48,966 nt of DNA from Alphaproteobacteria bacterium (lineage in GTDB: Bacteria; Pseudomonadota; Alphaproteobacteria; UBA7985; JAUIBT01). A program made the position numbers and the translations under genes. The stretch spans positions 1-48,966 of the forward strand of contig JAUIDR010000023.1 of assembly GCA_030428565.1 (NCBI GenBank), written 5' to 3'. The notes below the pieces were generated by a model. The model was not told the DNA's origin and did no database searches. It saw only the letters and a list, made by a program, of their open reading frames with translations. Of this stretch, positions 8,597 to 17,390 are shown in pieces. Each line of letters opens with the position of its first letter. Position 1 is the first letter of the stretch.

Positions 8597-9688
8597 CTAG
8601 AGGCTTTGGATCAGGCTTCCTTCGGGCTCAAAGGCATGGAAGACAAAGGCAAAGGTGACCTCGTAGGCCGTGTCAACCAGCCCGTTTTCGGTCTTGCGCT
8701 GCACCAGCACGTTACCTACGTCATGACCTTCAGCGATGACCCGACTATCCAGGGCCGAGTTTTGCCCAGGCTCCCAGGTCAAGACCAAATCGGCAGTCTC
8801 AATGCGCCCGTTAGACTGTAGCAGCGGCAGCGCCCAAGCGGTGCCATCGACGCGCACAACGCGGGTCATGGGCGCAATCCCCGTCGGCAGCGGCCCCTTG
8901 AACAAGAAGGGGCGCCGGGCACTGTCATAGCCCACATAGGGGTTGGCACCGTAGGGGCGCAGGCCAGGATTGCTGGGCACCAAGACCTGACCATCGGGCG
9001 CACGTTTGGCGAAACGCTCAAAGCTCTCAAAGCGCGAGGGCAGAATACGCAGTTGCTCGCCAGCGCGCGTGCCGACGATGGCCTCGCCTGAAAACTGCTG
9101 CCACCAGGTCTCGGTCAAGCGATCGTACATTACCATGTCTGAATTGCGCAGCTTACCGCTGACACCAAAGCTGGTCTCTTGGCCGCCGACGCGCCGCTCA
9201 AAAACAATAGCTGTATTGCACAGCGGGCAATAGGTGACGGCCACCGGCACACCGCCAACGGTATCATTGGCGATCTCGTGCCACGTCAGAACCCGCAGCG
9301 GATAGGCTTTGGCCTCGCCGTTTATGGTGATCGACACCACCGGTTCGCTGGCTGCCAAGACCGAGCGCTGCTCGCCAACGCTCGCAAATTTTGGGCTGTC
9401 AATGGCCGGGATGCCATCGCGCGGCGGGCCTCCTGAAAGGATGTCACCAAAATCAACCAAGGTCTTTTCGAAGCCATTGAGCGGAAACTCGCGCTTCCAA
9501 GAAGCGGGCGCATCCTGGGCTTGAGCGTTTTGAATTGGGGCCATCAGCCCAAGGCCGCCCACGATCAGGGCGGCCAACACCGCCATCAGGCGAGAGACAA
9601 ATGCGGCCGCGGCCCCCGTCAAGACAGACGCCCAGCCACCCAAGCGAGGGACGCGATCCCCCCGATATGCGCGCTGTTGTTGTACCAT
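8597..9688 (-). CDS. DUF3179 domain-containing secreted protein
   Basis: 363 residues from the ATG at 9688. An N-terminal hydrophobic stretch (about 35-50) ending AQA-QD near residue 57 looks like a signal peptide, so the protein is likely periplasmic. The rest is classic DUF3179: YPLRVLTWHEI.NDTVGG, TYCPLCNTAIVFER with a CPLC pair, then SGKLRNSDMVMYDR and WWQQF. The biochemical function of the family is unknown; the CxxC could bind metal or be redox active. The ribosome site at 9688 is weak, so initiation at the ATG at 9586 (residue 35, directly before the hydrophobic core) is possible. Confidence 0.9.
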   Translation of the reverse strand: MVQQQRAYRGDRVPRLGGWASVLTGAAAAFVSRLMAVLAALIVGGLGLMAPIQNAQAQDAPASWKREFPLNGFEKTLVDFGDILSGGPPRDGIPAIDSPKFASVGEQRSVLAASEPVVSITINGEAKAYPLRVLTWHEIANDTVGGVPVAVTYCPLCNTAIVFERRVGGQETSFGVSGKLRNSDMVMYDRLTETWWQQFSGEAIVGTRAGEQLRILPSRFESFERFAKRAPDGQVLVPSNPGLRPYGANPYVGYDSARRPFLFKGPLPTGIAPMTRVVRVDGTAWALPLLQSNGRIETADLVLTWEPGQNSALDSRVIAEGHDVGNVLVQRKTENGLVDTAYEVTFAFVFHAFEPEGSLIQSL

Positions 9689-9783
9689 GGACAGAAGGTC
9701 GCAACTCTGTGCGATCCTGACAACTCACAAGCACGACGGCAGCGCGTGATCGGCAATGGCCTAGGCGGGCGGTGTCGGCGGGA

Positions 9784-9811
9784 CGGTGACGGCGGGGCGG
9801 TGACGGCGGGG
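9784..9811. repeat. Two-copy 14-bp GC-rich tandem repeat
   Basis: CGGTGACGGCGGGG occurs twice in a row in a very GC-rich patch upstream of the DUF3179 gene and the divergent hypothetical gene. It is probably slippage-derived. Confidence 0.7.
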
Positions 9812-9957
9812 CGATGCAGGAGTGACCAAGAACGATAGGAGGCGACCCGTCGCGCCAACTTGGCATGAAACTTGCTTCATTTTTGTAATGGCAGGTGTTA
9901 ACGGCGTGCAGCCCTGGCTGCGCGTAGAATTACACGCAAAATGCGAAAAGGACTGCA

Positions 9958-10545
9958 ATGCGCGTCGCTCGCTTGGCAAAATGGCTCTATATAACCGCTC
10001 GGCAGACCGCGACTTGTCGGCTGTGGGGCACGGTGGACCCTTGGCGTCGTCAGGCTACCGGATTATTTTGCGGTTTGTTTTGTGCGGGCCTGGTGTTGGT
10101 GCCCGGTGTGACGCAATCAAGTCGCGCTGAGACCAACACCGCGAGTACGCGCGGATTTTCTGACAGCACAATCGCGCCGAGTGACGCCAGCACCAACCTG
10201 GCGAGCGCTAGCCTGCCCAAGAGCTCCACCCTGCCCTTTTCCTCTGAAGCCGAGTTGCTGGAGCAATTGGGCCACGATTTTGCCCCCATCCAAGAGCTGT
10301 TCTTGAACATTGCGGTTGCGCAAGTCTGTGGCTTGCGCACCAAGCAAGTCGAGGCCGAATACCTGGCTAGGCGAGCACAGATTGCGCAAACCGAGGCCCT
10401 GGACTTCGACACGCTCAAAGCGCTTCGCTATTTGTCCTACGTCCAACTAGAGCGGCGTTTGCGGGCCGTCGAGCCAGCCCGTTTGCGCCCGTGGTGCAAA
10501 GAACAGCAATCTGATTTAAAAGAATTTTTCCAGCCTCAGCTATGA
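9958..10545 (+). CDS. Hypothetical secreted or membrane-anchored protein
   Basis: 195 residues. A basic N-terminus is followed by a hydrophobic segment (about 34-50, GLFCGLFCAGLVLVPGV) that reads as a signal peptide or anchor, then a Ser/Thr-rich linker to about residue 90 and an alpha-helical C-terminal domain. That domain has one cysteine in AVAQVCGLRT and another in RPWCKEQQ, possibly a disulfide in the periplasm. The start is ATG 9958 with AAAAGGA upstream. The family was not recognised. It is divergent from the DUF3179 gene and 230 bp ahead of the DUF502 gene. Confidence 0.72.
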   Translation: MRVARLAKWLYITARQTATCRLWGTVDPWRRQATGLFCGLFCAGLVLVPGVTQSSRAETNTASTRGFSDSTIAPSDASTNLASASLPKSSTLPFSSEAELLEQLGHDFAPIQELFLNIAVAQVCGLRTKQVEAEYLARRAQIAQTEALDFDTLKALRYLSYVQLERRLRAVEPARLRPWCKEQQSDLKEFFQPQL

Positions 10546-10774
10546 CGCCTCGCTTCCAATCAAAGGCAATGTGGGCCGCAGGAACCCCTTCCCAGATTGA
10601 GATAAGATCGCAACCAGGCGACGCCCCAACCCCACAAGCCAATGACGGGATCAACGACGCGGAATCGTTTTAGGGCTCGCAAGGCGAACCCTGTAACAGC
10701 TTAAAGATGAAAGCCCTTGTCGACAGGCGCAACTTGCCTAGTCTGCCCGCTGGCTTAATGTTCGGACTGCCTCC

Positions 10775-11851
10775 ATGAACCGCCTCAACCGCTATCTCAT
10801 TGCTGGCATCTTGATGGTCGCGCCCTTGGCGATCACCATCTATATCGGCTATCAAATCGTGATCCGTCTGGATGCCCAGATGCATCGCCTGCTGCCTGCG
10901 CCCTATGCCACGGTGCCAGGGCTTGGCTTTGTGGTGCTGATCGTGGCGCTGATCTTCATCGGCTTTATCACCACAGGGGTCATCGGCAAACTGATCAACC
11001 GCAGCATTGATCTGGCGCTACACCTAGTACCTGTGCCCATGGTGCGCAGCGTCTACGGAACCTTGCGCCAAATGTTGGAACAGATCTTTTCCTCCTCATC
11101 GTCCGCCTTTCGTGAGGTCGTGATGGTCGAATACCCTCGCAAAGGCGTCTTCGCGCTCGGCTTTTTGTCGGGCGAGGCCTACGAAGCCTGCCAAGTCGTT
11201 CATGGCATGCGGCTGTTCAATGTCTTTGTTCCGACGACGCCCAATCCCACTTCGGGCTTTTTATTGCTGATCCCCGAAAACGAGATCATTCGCACGAAGT
11301 TGAGCGTCGAAGAGGGCATCAAGCTGGTGGTCTCGTCCGGCATTGTCCACCCTGAGCCCGCCTCCGACCCCCAACAAGCGCAAAGCAACAGCGAGGCACT
11401 GGCAGGACAAGAGCGCCCCTTTACCTCAAGCGGTGAAGCCACGGCCCGCCTTGGCTCCAAACGGGTCAATGGCCGTCTGACGGTTGTATCGCCGCCACCT
11501 ACTAAGCAAGCGGTAGGCCAGCAATCCTCGGGAAACGCAAGGCCAGTCCCAAGCAAACCCTACCAGTCCGCCCCGAGCCCAGCTCTGCGCGGCAAAAAGG
11601 CCCGACTAAAAGCCGGTAATGGCCCCGACGTGATGGACGGCGCGACCGCGATCGAGCCGCAGAAAGCGCATGCTAGCCCCCATAGGGGCGCTCAGAAGGG
11701 CAGCCAAAAGAGCGCTCACCAAGACGCCCGCGCAGCAGCTCAAGTAAACGATCGAACTAGCGCCAAGGCGAGTTCCAAGGTAGGCGCCAAAACAAACCGG
11801 GGCCTTGCATCCGAAGAGGCAAAGCGGTCAAATGAGCCGCTAACATCTTAG
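10775..11851 (+). CDS. DUF502 family membrane protein with long basic tail
   Basis: 358 residues. The first 200 match DUF502: LNRYLIAGILMVAPLAITIY opens the first membrane helix, a second helix follows at about 48-70, then the conserved PMVRSVYGTLRQ and the VFVPTTPNPTSGFLLLIP motif. Function is unknown; related plant proteins (LCV/COV family) affect vascular patterning. Residues from about 205 to the end form a low-complexity tail rich in Ala, Ser, Lys and Gln that is absent from typical members (about 200-230 residues) and is probably disordered in the cytoplasm. No Shine-Dalgarno stands out before 10775. Confidence 0.9.
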   Translation: MNRLNRYLIAGILMVAPLAITIYIGYQIVIRLDAQMHRLLPAPYATVPGLGFVVLIVALIFIGFITTGVIGKLINRSIDLALHLVPVPMVRSVYGTLRQMLEQIFSSSSSAFREVVMVEYPRKGVFALGFLSGEAYEACQVVHGMRLFNVFVPTTPNPTSGFLLLIPENEIIRTKLSVEEGIKLVVSSGIVHPEPASDPQQAQSNSEALAGQERPFTSSGEATARLGSKRVNGRLTVVSPPPTKQAVGQQSSGNARPVPSKPYQSAPSPALRGKKARLKAGNGPDVMDGATAIEPQKAHASPHRGAQKGSQKSAHQDARAAAQVNDRTSAKASSKVGAKTNRGLASEEAKRSNEPLTS

Positions 11852-11906
11852 CGCCGCTCGCTAAGACCCGACCCCTGCTACAACATCCGATAAGAAGAGG
11901 GCCCCC

Positions 11907-12377
11907 ATGGCCGACACCAGTGCTGACATTCGTATCCTGCCTGGCGCACAGGCGTCGCTGGCAGACCGTCAGCAAATCATCGACGGCCTTGATTCGCCCC
12001 AAGCCGAACGGCCCAACCTCACCAGTTACGCTCTGGACGCAGAGCGCCTGGGCCAGGACGGCTGCTTGATCGCTTACGTCGGCCAGGCGCCGTGCGGCCT
12101 GTTGGTCACAACGCGCCTGGATCAAGGCCCCAATTGCGACGGCCTTTGGCTGGACGTGATGGCAGTGCTGCCCGATGCCCAGCGCTTGGGCGTCGCGCGC
12201 GCGCTGATGATGGGCCTACGCGATTGGGCCCGTGACAACGGTTGCGGTGGTATTGAGCTGCACGTTGACGACGACAACCGCCGCGCAATCGGCTTGTTTG
12301 AAGCCATGGGATTTCACACCCAAAGTCGATTTATGCGGCTGGAGACCGGCCCGAATACCGCCTCTGGGATGACCTGA
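11907..12377 (+). CDS. GNAT family N-acetyltransferase
   Basis: 156 residues. The acetyl-CoA binding motif A is clear: LDVMAVLPDAQRLGVARALM (a Q-x-x-G-x-A pyrophosphate loop), followed by motif B residues ELHVDDDNRRAIGLFEAMGF near the C-terminus. The ATG at 11907 has AAGAAGAGGG upstream. The substrate is unknown. It follows the DUF502 gene by 55 bp and could be co-transcribed. Confidence 0.88.
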   Translation: MADTSADIRILPGAQASLADRQQIIDGLDSPQAERPNLTSYALDAERLGQDGCLIAYVGQAPCGLLVTTRLDQGPNCDGLWLDVMAVLPDAQRLGVARALMMGLRDWARDNGCGGIELHVDDDNRRAIGLFEAMGFHTQSRFMRLETGPNTASGMT

Positions 12378-12681
12378 CCCCCCCCGGTGTAGAAACGCAA
12401 AGGCCAAACCGGGAGACGATGAGGTGTAACGACGCCTCCCCCCCGAATTCGTCCCCGAACTCGTCCCTCCCACTCATCCCCGCAATTCTTGGCTTTTACC
12501 CCGACTTATCCCCATCTCAGCGTCATAGCAGGCGCTGAACCCAGCCGCTGCAGCCCAAGGTCGTAGGCGGTTTCCCCGCGTTGGTAATTGGGCTTTCCTT
12601 TGCCGCCAAACTTCGCCAAGCATGCAGCCAGTCTCTCGCAACTCCTAACCCGCCACCCCTACAAGGCCACCTGCCCCGCCC
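12378..12681. other. Leader region of dnaB
   Basis: About 300 bp rich in C on the plus strand, with runs of C and several TCCCC motifs. No gene or tRNA was found. The dnaB promoter should be here. The rpsF-rpsR-rplI genes that often precede dnaB are absent. Confidence 0.4.
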
Positions 12682-14148
12682 ATGGACGACATGCCCCCTT
12701 CGGCCCCGCCGCTCTCCCCCAAACCACGCGAATTGCCCCGCAATATCGAGGTGGAGCAGGCTTTCCTGGGCGCCATCATGGCCGACAATCGCATTTTGGT
12801 CGATCTGGAGATCACGCTGCAGCCAGAGCTGTTCTTCGAACCCGCCCATCAGCGCATTTTTGCTGCCATTCGAACGGTGGTCGAAAAGGGTGCCAATGCC
12901 GACGCTGTGACCCTGGCGCACTGGTTTCAAGACGATCCCATCCTTGAAGCGGTGGGCGGGCCGGGCTACCTCGCTGAGCTGCAAGGCGCCCACATCTCGA
13001 TCATCAACACCGCCGAATACGCCGCCATTATCTATGAGCTATCGCGGCGGCGTGAGCTGATTGCTTTGGGCGAAGAGCTGGTCAATGAGACCTTCGATGC
13101 GGACATGGAGACCAGCGCCACTTCCCTCATCGAGCGTACCGAATCGCAGCTCTTCAGTCTGGCAGAGCAAGGCAGCACCCGGTCGGGCTTTCAGCACATT
13201 GGCGAGGCCGTCAAGCTGGCCACCGATACCGCCCTTGCCGCCTCGGAATCGAGCGATGGTCTAGCGGGTCTGTCGTCGGGCTTCAGCCTGCTGGATTCGA
13301 AACTTGGCGGCCTACACCCCTCAGACTTGCTGATCGTCGCCGCGCGCCCCTCTATGGGCAAGACCGTCTTTGCCTGTAACATCGCCATGAATGCTGCGCG
13401 CGATCACGGGGCGCACGTCGCTTTCTTCTCGCTGGAGATGAGCGCCGAGCAGCTCGCCATGCGTCTGCTGTCAGATCAAGCCAGTCTGAACGCCGAAGAC
13501 ATCCGCAAAGGCAATTTGGGACAACCCGAGTTCGACCGCTTGTTTGAGGCCCAGTCAGTTCTTGAGAAGTCGCAACTCCACTTCGATGATACCCCCGCGA
13601 TCACGGTGGGCGCCCTGCGCACGCGCGCGCGCCGCCTTATGCGCCAGACCGGCAAGCTAGATTTGATCGTGGTCGACTACCTTCAGCTCATGTCGGGTGG
13701 CGGACGGTCTGATAACCGCGTTCAGGAGATTTCAGAGATTTCGCGCGGCCTAAAGGCGGTGGCCAAAGAACTGCAAGTCCCGGTCATCGCCCTATCCCAG
13801 CTCAGCCGCGCGGTGGAGCAGCGCGAGGACAAGAAACCCCAGCTATCAGATCTGCGCGAATCGGGATCGATCGAGCAGGACGCCGACGTTGTCATGTTCT
13901 TGTATCGCGAACAATACTATCTGGAACGCTCGGAGCCCATCCGCAAACCCGAAGAGAGCCCCGAAAAATTTGCCGAACGCCGCTCAGCTTGGGAACAACG
14001 CTGCGAGGAGGTGTGGGGCAAAGGCACGGTCATCATCGGCAAGCAGCGCCACGGCCCGACCGGCTCGCTGGACCTGGCTTTCCACGGCGAGTACTCGCGC
14101 TTTACCGATTTGGCGCGCGACGATTACCTGCCCGAACAACGCGGCTAG
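12682..14148 (+). CDS. dnaB: Replicative DNA helicase
   Basis: 488 residues, normal length. It is the hexameric helicase of the replication fork. The N-terminal DnaB domain (about 18-120, starting LPRNIEVEQAFLGAI) binds primase, and the C-terminal RecA-like domain carries Walker A ARPSMGKT (221-228), Walker B DLIVVDYLQL (327-336), an ALSQLSR sensor motif and the DLRESGSIEQDADVV arginine-finger region. The ATG at 12682 lacks a strong Shine-Dalgarno. No intein is present. The next genes are cvpA and purF rather than the alr and radA seen after dnaB in many relatives. Confidence 0.97.
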   Translation: MDDMPPSAPPLSPKPRELPRNIEVEQAFLGAIMADNRILVDLEITLQPELFFEPAHQRIFAAIRTVVEKGANADAVTLAHWFQDDPILEAVGGPGYLAELQGAHISIINTAEYAAIIYELSRRRELIALGEELVNETFDADMETSATSLIERTESQLFSLAEQGSTRSGFQHIGEAVKLATDTALAASESSDGLAGLSSGFSLLDSKLGGLHPSDLLIVAARPSMGKTVFACNIAMNAARDHGAHVAFFSLEMSAEQLAMRLLSDQASLNAEDIRKGNLGQPEFDRLFEAQSVLEKSQLHFDDTPAITVGALRTRARRLMRQTGKLDLIVVDYLQLMSGGGRSDNRVQEISEISRGLKAVAKELQVPVIALSQLSRAVEQREDKKPQLSDLRESGSIEQDADVVMFLYREQYYLERSEPIRKPEESPEKFAERRSAWEQRCEEVWGKGTVIIGKQRHGPTGSLDLAFHGEYSRFTDLARDDYLPEQRG

Positions 14149-14476
14149 CTGGCCTGGCCTTGGCCCTTGAACGGCGACAAGTCTGGGGACGAGTTGGGGC
14201 AAAAATAGGAGCGCGTTGCGGGCGGATCGGATGCGGACCAAGAACCAGGCAGACGGGCCGGGGCCCGGCAAGATGGGCGCGCTCTGGGGCCTCAAGGCTT
14301 GGCGCGCGACAGAAGAATCCCTTGGCTCGCTGGCCAAGGCCGCCTATACCCTTAAGACAGCGCGACTGGCGGACAGACCCGCGATCAGCCAGACGCAAAA
14401 CGCCCAGACGCACGACGCCCAGATGCACGACGCGGTGAGGCGATCGCGACAGCACAGGATTAAAGGCCCGCTAGGT
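14149..14476. other. Gap between dnaB and cvpA
   Basis: About 330 bp. The cvpA frame stays open upstream to a TTG at 14216, but this extension (Gln/Arg/His-rich, no conserved motif, no ribosome site) is not convincing. A two-copy 15-bp repeat (CGCCCAGACGCACGA, then CGCCCAGATGCACGA) lies at about 14401-14431. Confidence 0.45.
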
Positions 14477-15310
14477 ATGGACGGCTTTACAATTGGCGAC
14501 CTGATCATTTTGCTCATTTTGTGCTCTTCAGCACTCTGGGGCTTTTTCCGGGGCTTGGCTCGCGAAGCCATGGACGTCTTCACTTGGGCCGCTGCTGCGG
14601 CCGGTGCAGTCTACTTCAAAGATCAAGTCATGCCCTACGTAGCGCGCTGGGTCGGCGACCCCATTGCGGCGCAAATCCTGTCGTTCTTGGTCTTGTTCGT
14701 CTTGTTGCTGATTTTGATTTCGCTGGTCACGACACCGCTGATGAAAATCTTCCGCTTCAAGTCGCTGAAAGCCATCAATCGGCTGTTGGGGCTGGTCTAC
14801 GGCTTAGCCAGAGGCTTTTTGATTTGCGCGGTCTTGTGGATGGCCTACATCATGGCCCAACAGCCCAAGACCATAGACGCGATTATCGGATCTCGCTTGG
14901 GGCCAACAATCCATCAATCGGCCTGGATCGTTCACGGCTTAGCGGCCAGCGTCGCCCGACAAGCCCAGCTGGATCGAAACGGCAATATCAATGAGCTTCT
15001 GGACACCGCCGCCAGCTTTTTAAGCGATGTCGATACGGTCTATAAACAAGGCCGCTTGCCCGGCAGCCCTGGCTTGTCAACGCCCAATCTGCCGGCGCCC
15101 GCGCCAAGCGCCCCGTCTAGTGCGCCTTCCTTCTCTACGCCCAGCCCTAAGCCGCGGCCGACAACGCCCTTGCTTTCTGCCCAGCTTCAGCCCATGACTG
15201 CCAGCCCGGACACGCCTCATCCGCACACGCCTCATCCGCGAACGAGTCACACGCGAATGACCCAAGGCTTCAATTCAAGTGCAGCCACGGCTGGCACGCG
15301 ATACGCCTAA
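14477..15310 (+). CDS. cvpA: CvpA family membrane protein
   Basis: 277 residues. The first 160 form the CvpA domain with about four membrane helices: GDLIILLILCSSALWGFFRG, then DVFTWAAAAAGAVYF, a long hydrophobic FLVLFVLLLILISLVTT, and RLLGLVYGLARGFLICAVLW. CvpA is linked to colicin V production, envelope stress tolerance and bile resistance, and is often next to purF, as here. The C-terminal 100 residues are a Pro/Ser/Thr-rich tail that includes TPHPHTPHP repeats, probably disordered. The start at ATG 14477 puts the conserved MDGFTIGDL at the N-terminus. Confidence 0.88.
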   Translation: MDGFTIGDLIILLILCSSALWGFFRGLAREAMDVFTWAAAAAGAVYFKDQVMPYVARWVGDPIAAQILSFLVLFVLLLILISLVTTPLMKIFRFKSLKAINRLLGLVYGLARGFLICAVLWMAYIMAQQPKTIDAIIGSRLGPTIHQSAWIVHGLAASVARQAQLDRNGNINELLDTAASFLSDVDTVYKQGRLPGSPGLSTPNLPAPAPSAPSSAPSFSTPSPKPRPTTPLLSAQLQPMTASPDTPHPHTPHPRTSHTRMTQGFNSSAATAGTRYA

Positions 15311-15367
15311 TCTAACCCCGCTCACCCTGCCCCTTCTCACCCTCCCAAATCAAGGCAGCTTGCGAGA

Positions 15368-16810
15368 ATGACCGCATTCCCTTCGCACCCCTTTGACTTC
15401 AATGCCGTCCAAAACGAGGACGACGACCACTTCCACGAAGAATGTGGGGTCTTTGGCATCTTCAATCAGCCGCAGGCCGCCGAATATGCGGTTCTGGGCC
15501 TACACGCTCTCCAGCATCGCGGCCAAGAAGCCGCCGGCATCACCACCTCCGACGGACAGCGTTTTTTTGCTCATAGAGCGCGCGGGCTAGTAGGGGACAC
15601 CTTCTCTGACCCACGCGTCATGCAGACCCTCAAGGGTCATGCTGCCATCGGCCATAACCGCTATGCCACCACAGGCGAAGCCGCCGCGCACAACATCCAG
15701 CCTCTGTTCGCTGAGCTGGACACGGGCGGCCTATCCTTGGCCCACAATGGCAACCTGACCAACGCCGCCTTCTTGCGCGAACGCCTCATTAAGGACGGCT
15801 CGATCTTCCAATCCTCGACGGATACGGAAGTCATCATGCACCTGATCGCCCGCTCCTTGCGTTCGCACCGCGAGGATCGCTTGATCGACGCCCTATCGCA
15901 AATCGAGGGCGCCTATTCTATCGTGGCCTTGACCAACCGCGCTCTGGTCGGTGTGCGTGACCCGCTGGGCATTCGCCCGCTGGTGCTGGGTAAGCTGGGG
16001 GACGCGCATATTCTGGCCTCCGAGACCTGCGCCCTGGACATTATTGGCGCCGATTTCGTGCGCGATGTTGAGCCCGGCGAGCTGGTCATTATCAACGAGC
16101 ACGGGCTTGAGAGCCGTCGTCCGTTTGCCGCTCAGCGTGCGCGACCTTGCGTCTTCGAATACCTGTATTTCGCGCGCCCAGACTCGGCTTGGCACGGCCA
16201 CAACGTCTATGATGTGCGCAAGCAAGTCGGCGAAGAGCTGGCCCGCGAGCATCCCGCCGAAGCCGATGTCGTGGTGCCGGTGCCCGATTCCGGCGTCCCA
16301 GCCGCGATTGGCTACGCGCAAGCAGCGAACTTACCCTTTGATCTGGGCATCATCCGCAATCACTATGTTGGCCGAACCTTCATCGAGCCCACCCAGCAAA
16401 TCCGCCACCTCGGCGTCAAGCTAAAGCACAACGCCAACCGGCGCCAATTGGACGGCAAGCGCGTGATTTTGGTCGACGATTCCATTGTTCGTGGCACCAC
16501 CTCCACCAAAATTGTTGAGATGGTGCGCGCGGCGGGTGCCAGCCACGTCCACATGCGCATCGCGGCACCGCCGACCGCTCACCCCTGCTTCTACGGGATC
16601 GACACGCCCGAGCAGGAGCAGCTGCTCGCCCACAAGTACGACGTTAAAGCCATGGCTAAACACATTGGCGTGGACTCCTTGGGCTTCATTTCGATGGACG
16701 GTCTCTATCGCGCCTTGGGCCACGCAGGTCGCGATAAGGATCAACCCCACTTTTGCGACGCTTGTTTTACCGGCGATTATCCAACAGTATTGACCGACAA
16801 GGATCGCTAA
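15368..16810 (+). CDS. purF: Amidophosphoribosyltransferase, Fe-S type
   Basis: 480 residues. It catalyses the first committed step of purine synthesis, PRPP plus glutamine to phosphoribosylamine. The Ntn glutaminase starts at C26 (HEECGVFGIF) after a propeptide, which would be removed to expose the cysteine. HALQHRGQEAAGI and GHNRYATTG follow. The PRPP-binding loop is VILVDDSIVRGTT. Cysteines in RPCVFEYLYF, HPCFYGID and the C-terminal FCDACFTGDYP correspond to the [4Fe-4S] ligands of the Bacillus-type enzyme. It leads the purF-DUF2937-SDR string. Confidence 0.96.
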   Translation: MTAFPSHPFDFNAVQNEDDDHFHEECGVFGIFNQPQAAEYAVLGLHALQHRGQEAAGITTSDGQRFFAHRARGLVGDTFSDPRVMQTLKGHAAIGHNRYATTGEAAAHNIQPLFAELDTGGLSLAHNGNLTNAAFLRERLIKDGSIFQSSTDTEVIMHLIARSLRSHREDRLIDALSQIEGAYSIVALTNRALVGVRDPLGIRPLVLGKLGDAHILASETCALDIIGADFVRDVEPGELVIINEHGLESRRPFAAQRARPCVFEYLYFARPDSAWHGHNVYDVRKQVGEELAREHPAEADVVVPVPDSGVPAAIGYAQAANLPFDLGIIRNHYVGRTFIEPTQQIRHLGVKLKHNANRRQLDGKRVILVDDSIVRGTTSTKIVEMVRAAGASHVHMRIAAPPTAHPCFYGIDTPEQEQLLAHKYDVKAMAKHIGVDSLGFISMDGLYRALGHAGRDKDQPHFCDACFTGDYPTVLTDKDR

Positions 16811-16865
16811 CCATCCGTTTACCAACCCGCGCCTTGGTTCATCGCAAACACAGGAGGCCTTCGCT

Positions 16866-17390
16866 ATGTTCGACCGCATGCTGACAGTCGCCATTGGCGG
16901 CACGGGAGCCCTGGCCGCGACCCAGTTCCCCGCTTACTACCTGCAATACAAGCAGCGATTAGGCGGCTTTGCGAGCAAGGCGCAGGACAATGCGCAAAAC
17001 CACCTAGACAATGCCGTAGCCAAAGGCGTCGATATCCAAACCTACGCCGAACAGTTGCGCGAGGCGGGCTTTACCGATCAAGCCGAGACGGTATTGCGAC
17101 AGGTTGCAAGCGCCGAAAACTTGGCCCAGCAATATGGTCTGGTGTCGAATGCTACTTGGTTTGAACAGCCCGTCATCTTGGCGCGGGTCTTTTCATCGCG
17201 GATTGGCCAGGACGCCTGGCAGGACATGAGCTGGGCCTTGCCGCTCAACGCGACCGGCTTTGTCTATGCCTTTTTCGGCACCCTAATTGCGCTCCTGGCG
17301 TGGAGCCTTTTGCAGCACATCCCGCGCTGGATTGCCCGCGCGCACCATTGGCTGCGTTCATTGATGATGATGCAAGTGAGTCGCTTTTAA
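16866..17390 (+). CDS. DUF2937 family protein
   Basis: 174 residues. FDRMLTVAIGGTGALAATQFPAYYLQY is followed by QRLGGF, then a helical region rich in Gln/Ala, and a C-terminal hydrophobic helix (about 133-153). This matches DUF2937, usually encoded near purF and an SDR gene in alphaproteobacteria. The Shine-Dalgarno AGGAGG lies 9 nt before the ATG at 16866. Its stop overlaps the start of the next gene by one base (TAATG). Function is unknown; it is probably membrane associated. Confidence 0.78.
   Translation: MFDRMLTVAIGGTGALAATQFPAYYLQYKQRLGGFASKAQDNAQNHLDNAVAKGVDIQTYAEQLREAGFTDQAETVLRQVASAENLAQQYGLVSNATWFEQPVILARVFSSRIGQDAWQDMSWALPLNATGFVYAFFGTLIALLAWSLLQHIPRWIARAHHWLRSLMMMQVSRF

Noticed and set aside
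14216-14476. N-terminal extension of CvpA from TTG 14216
   Set aside because: No family similarity or ribosome site; the conserved MDGFTIGDL start is at 14477.
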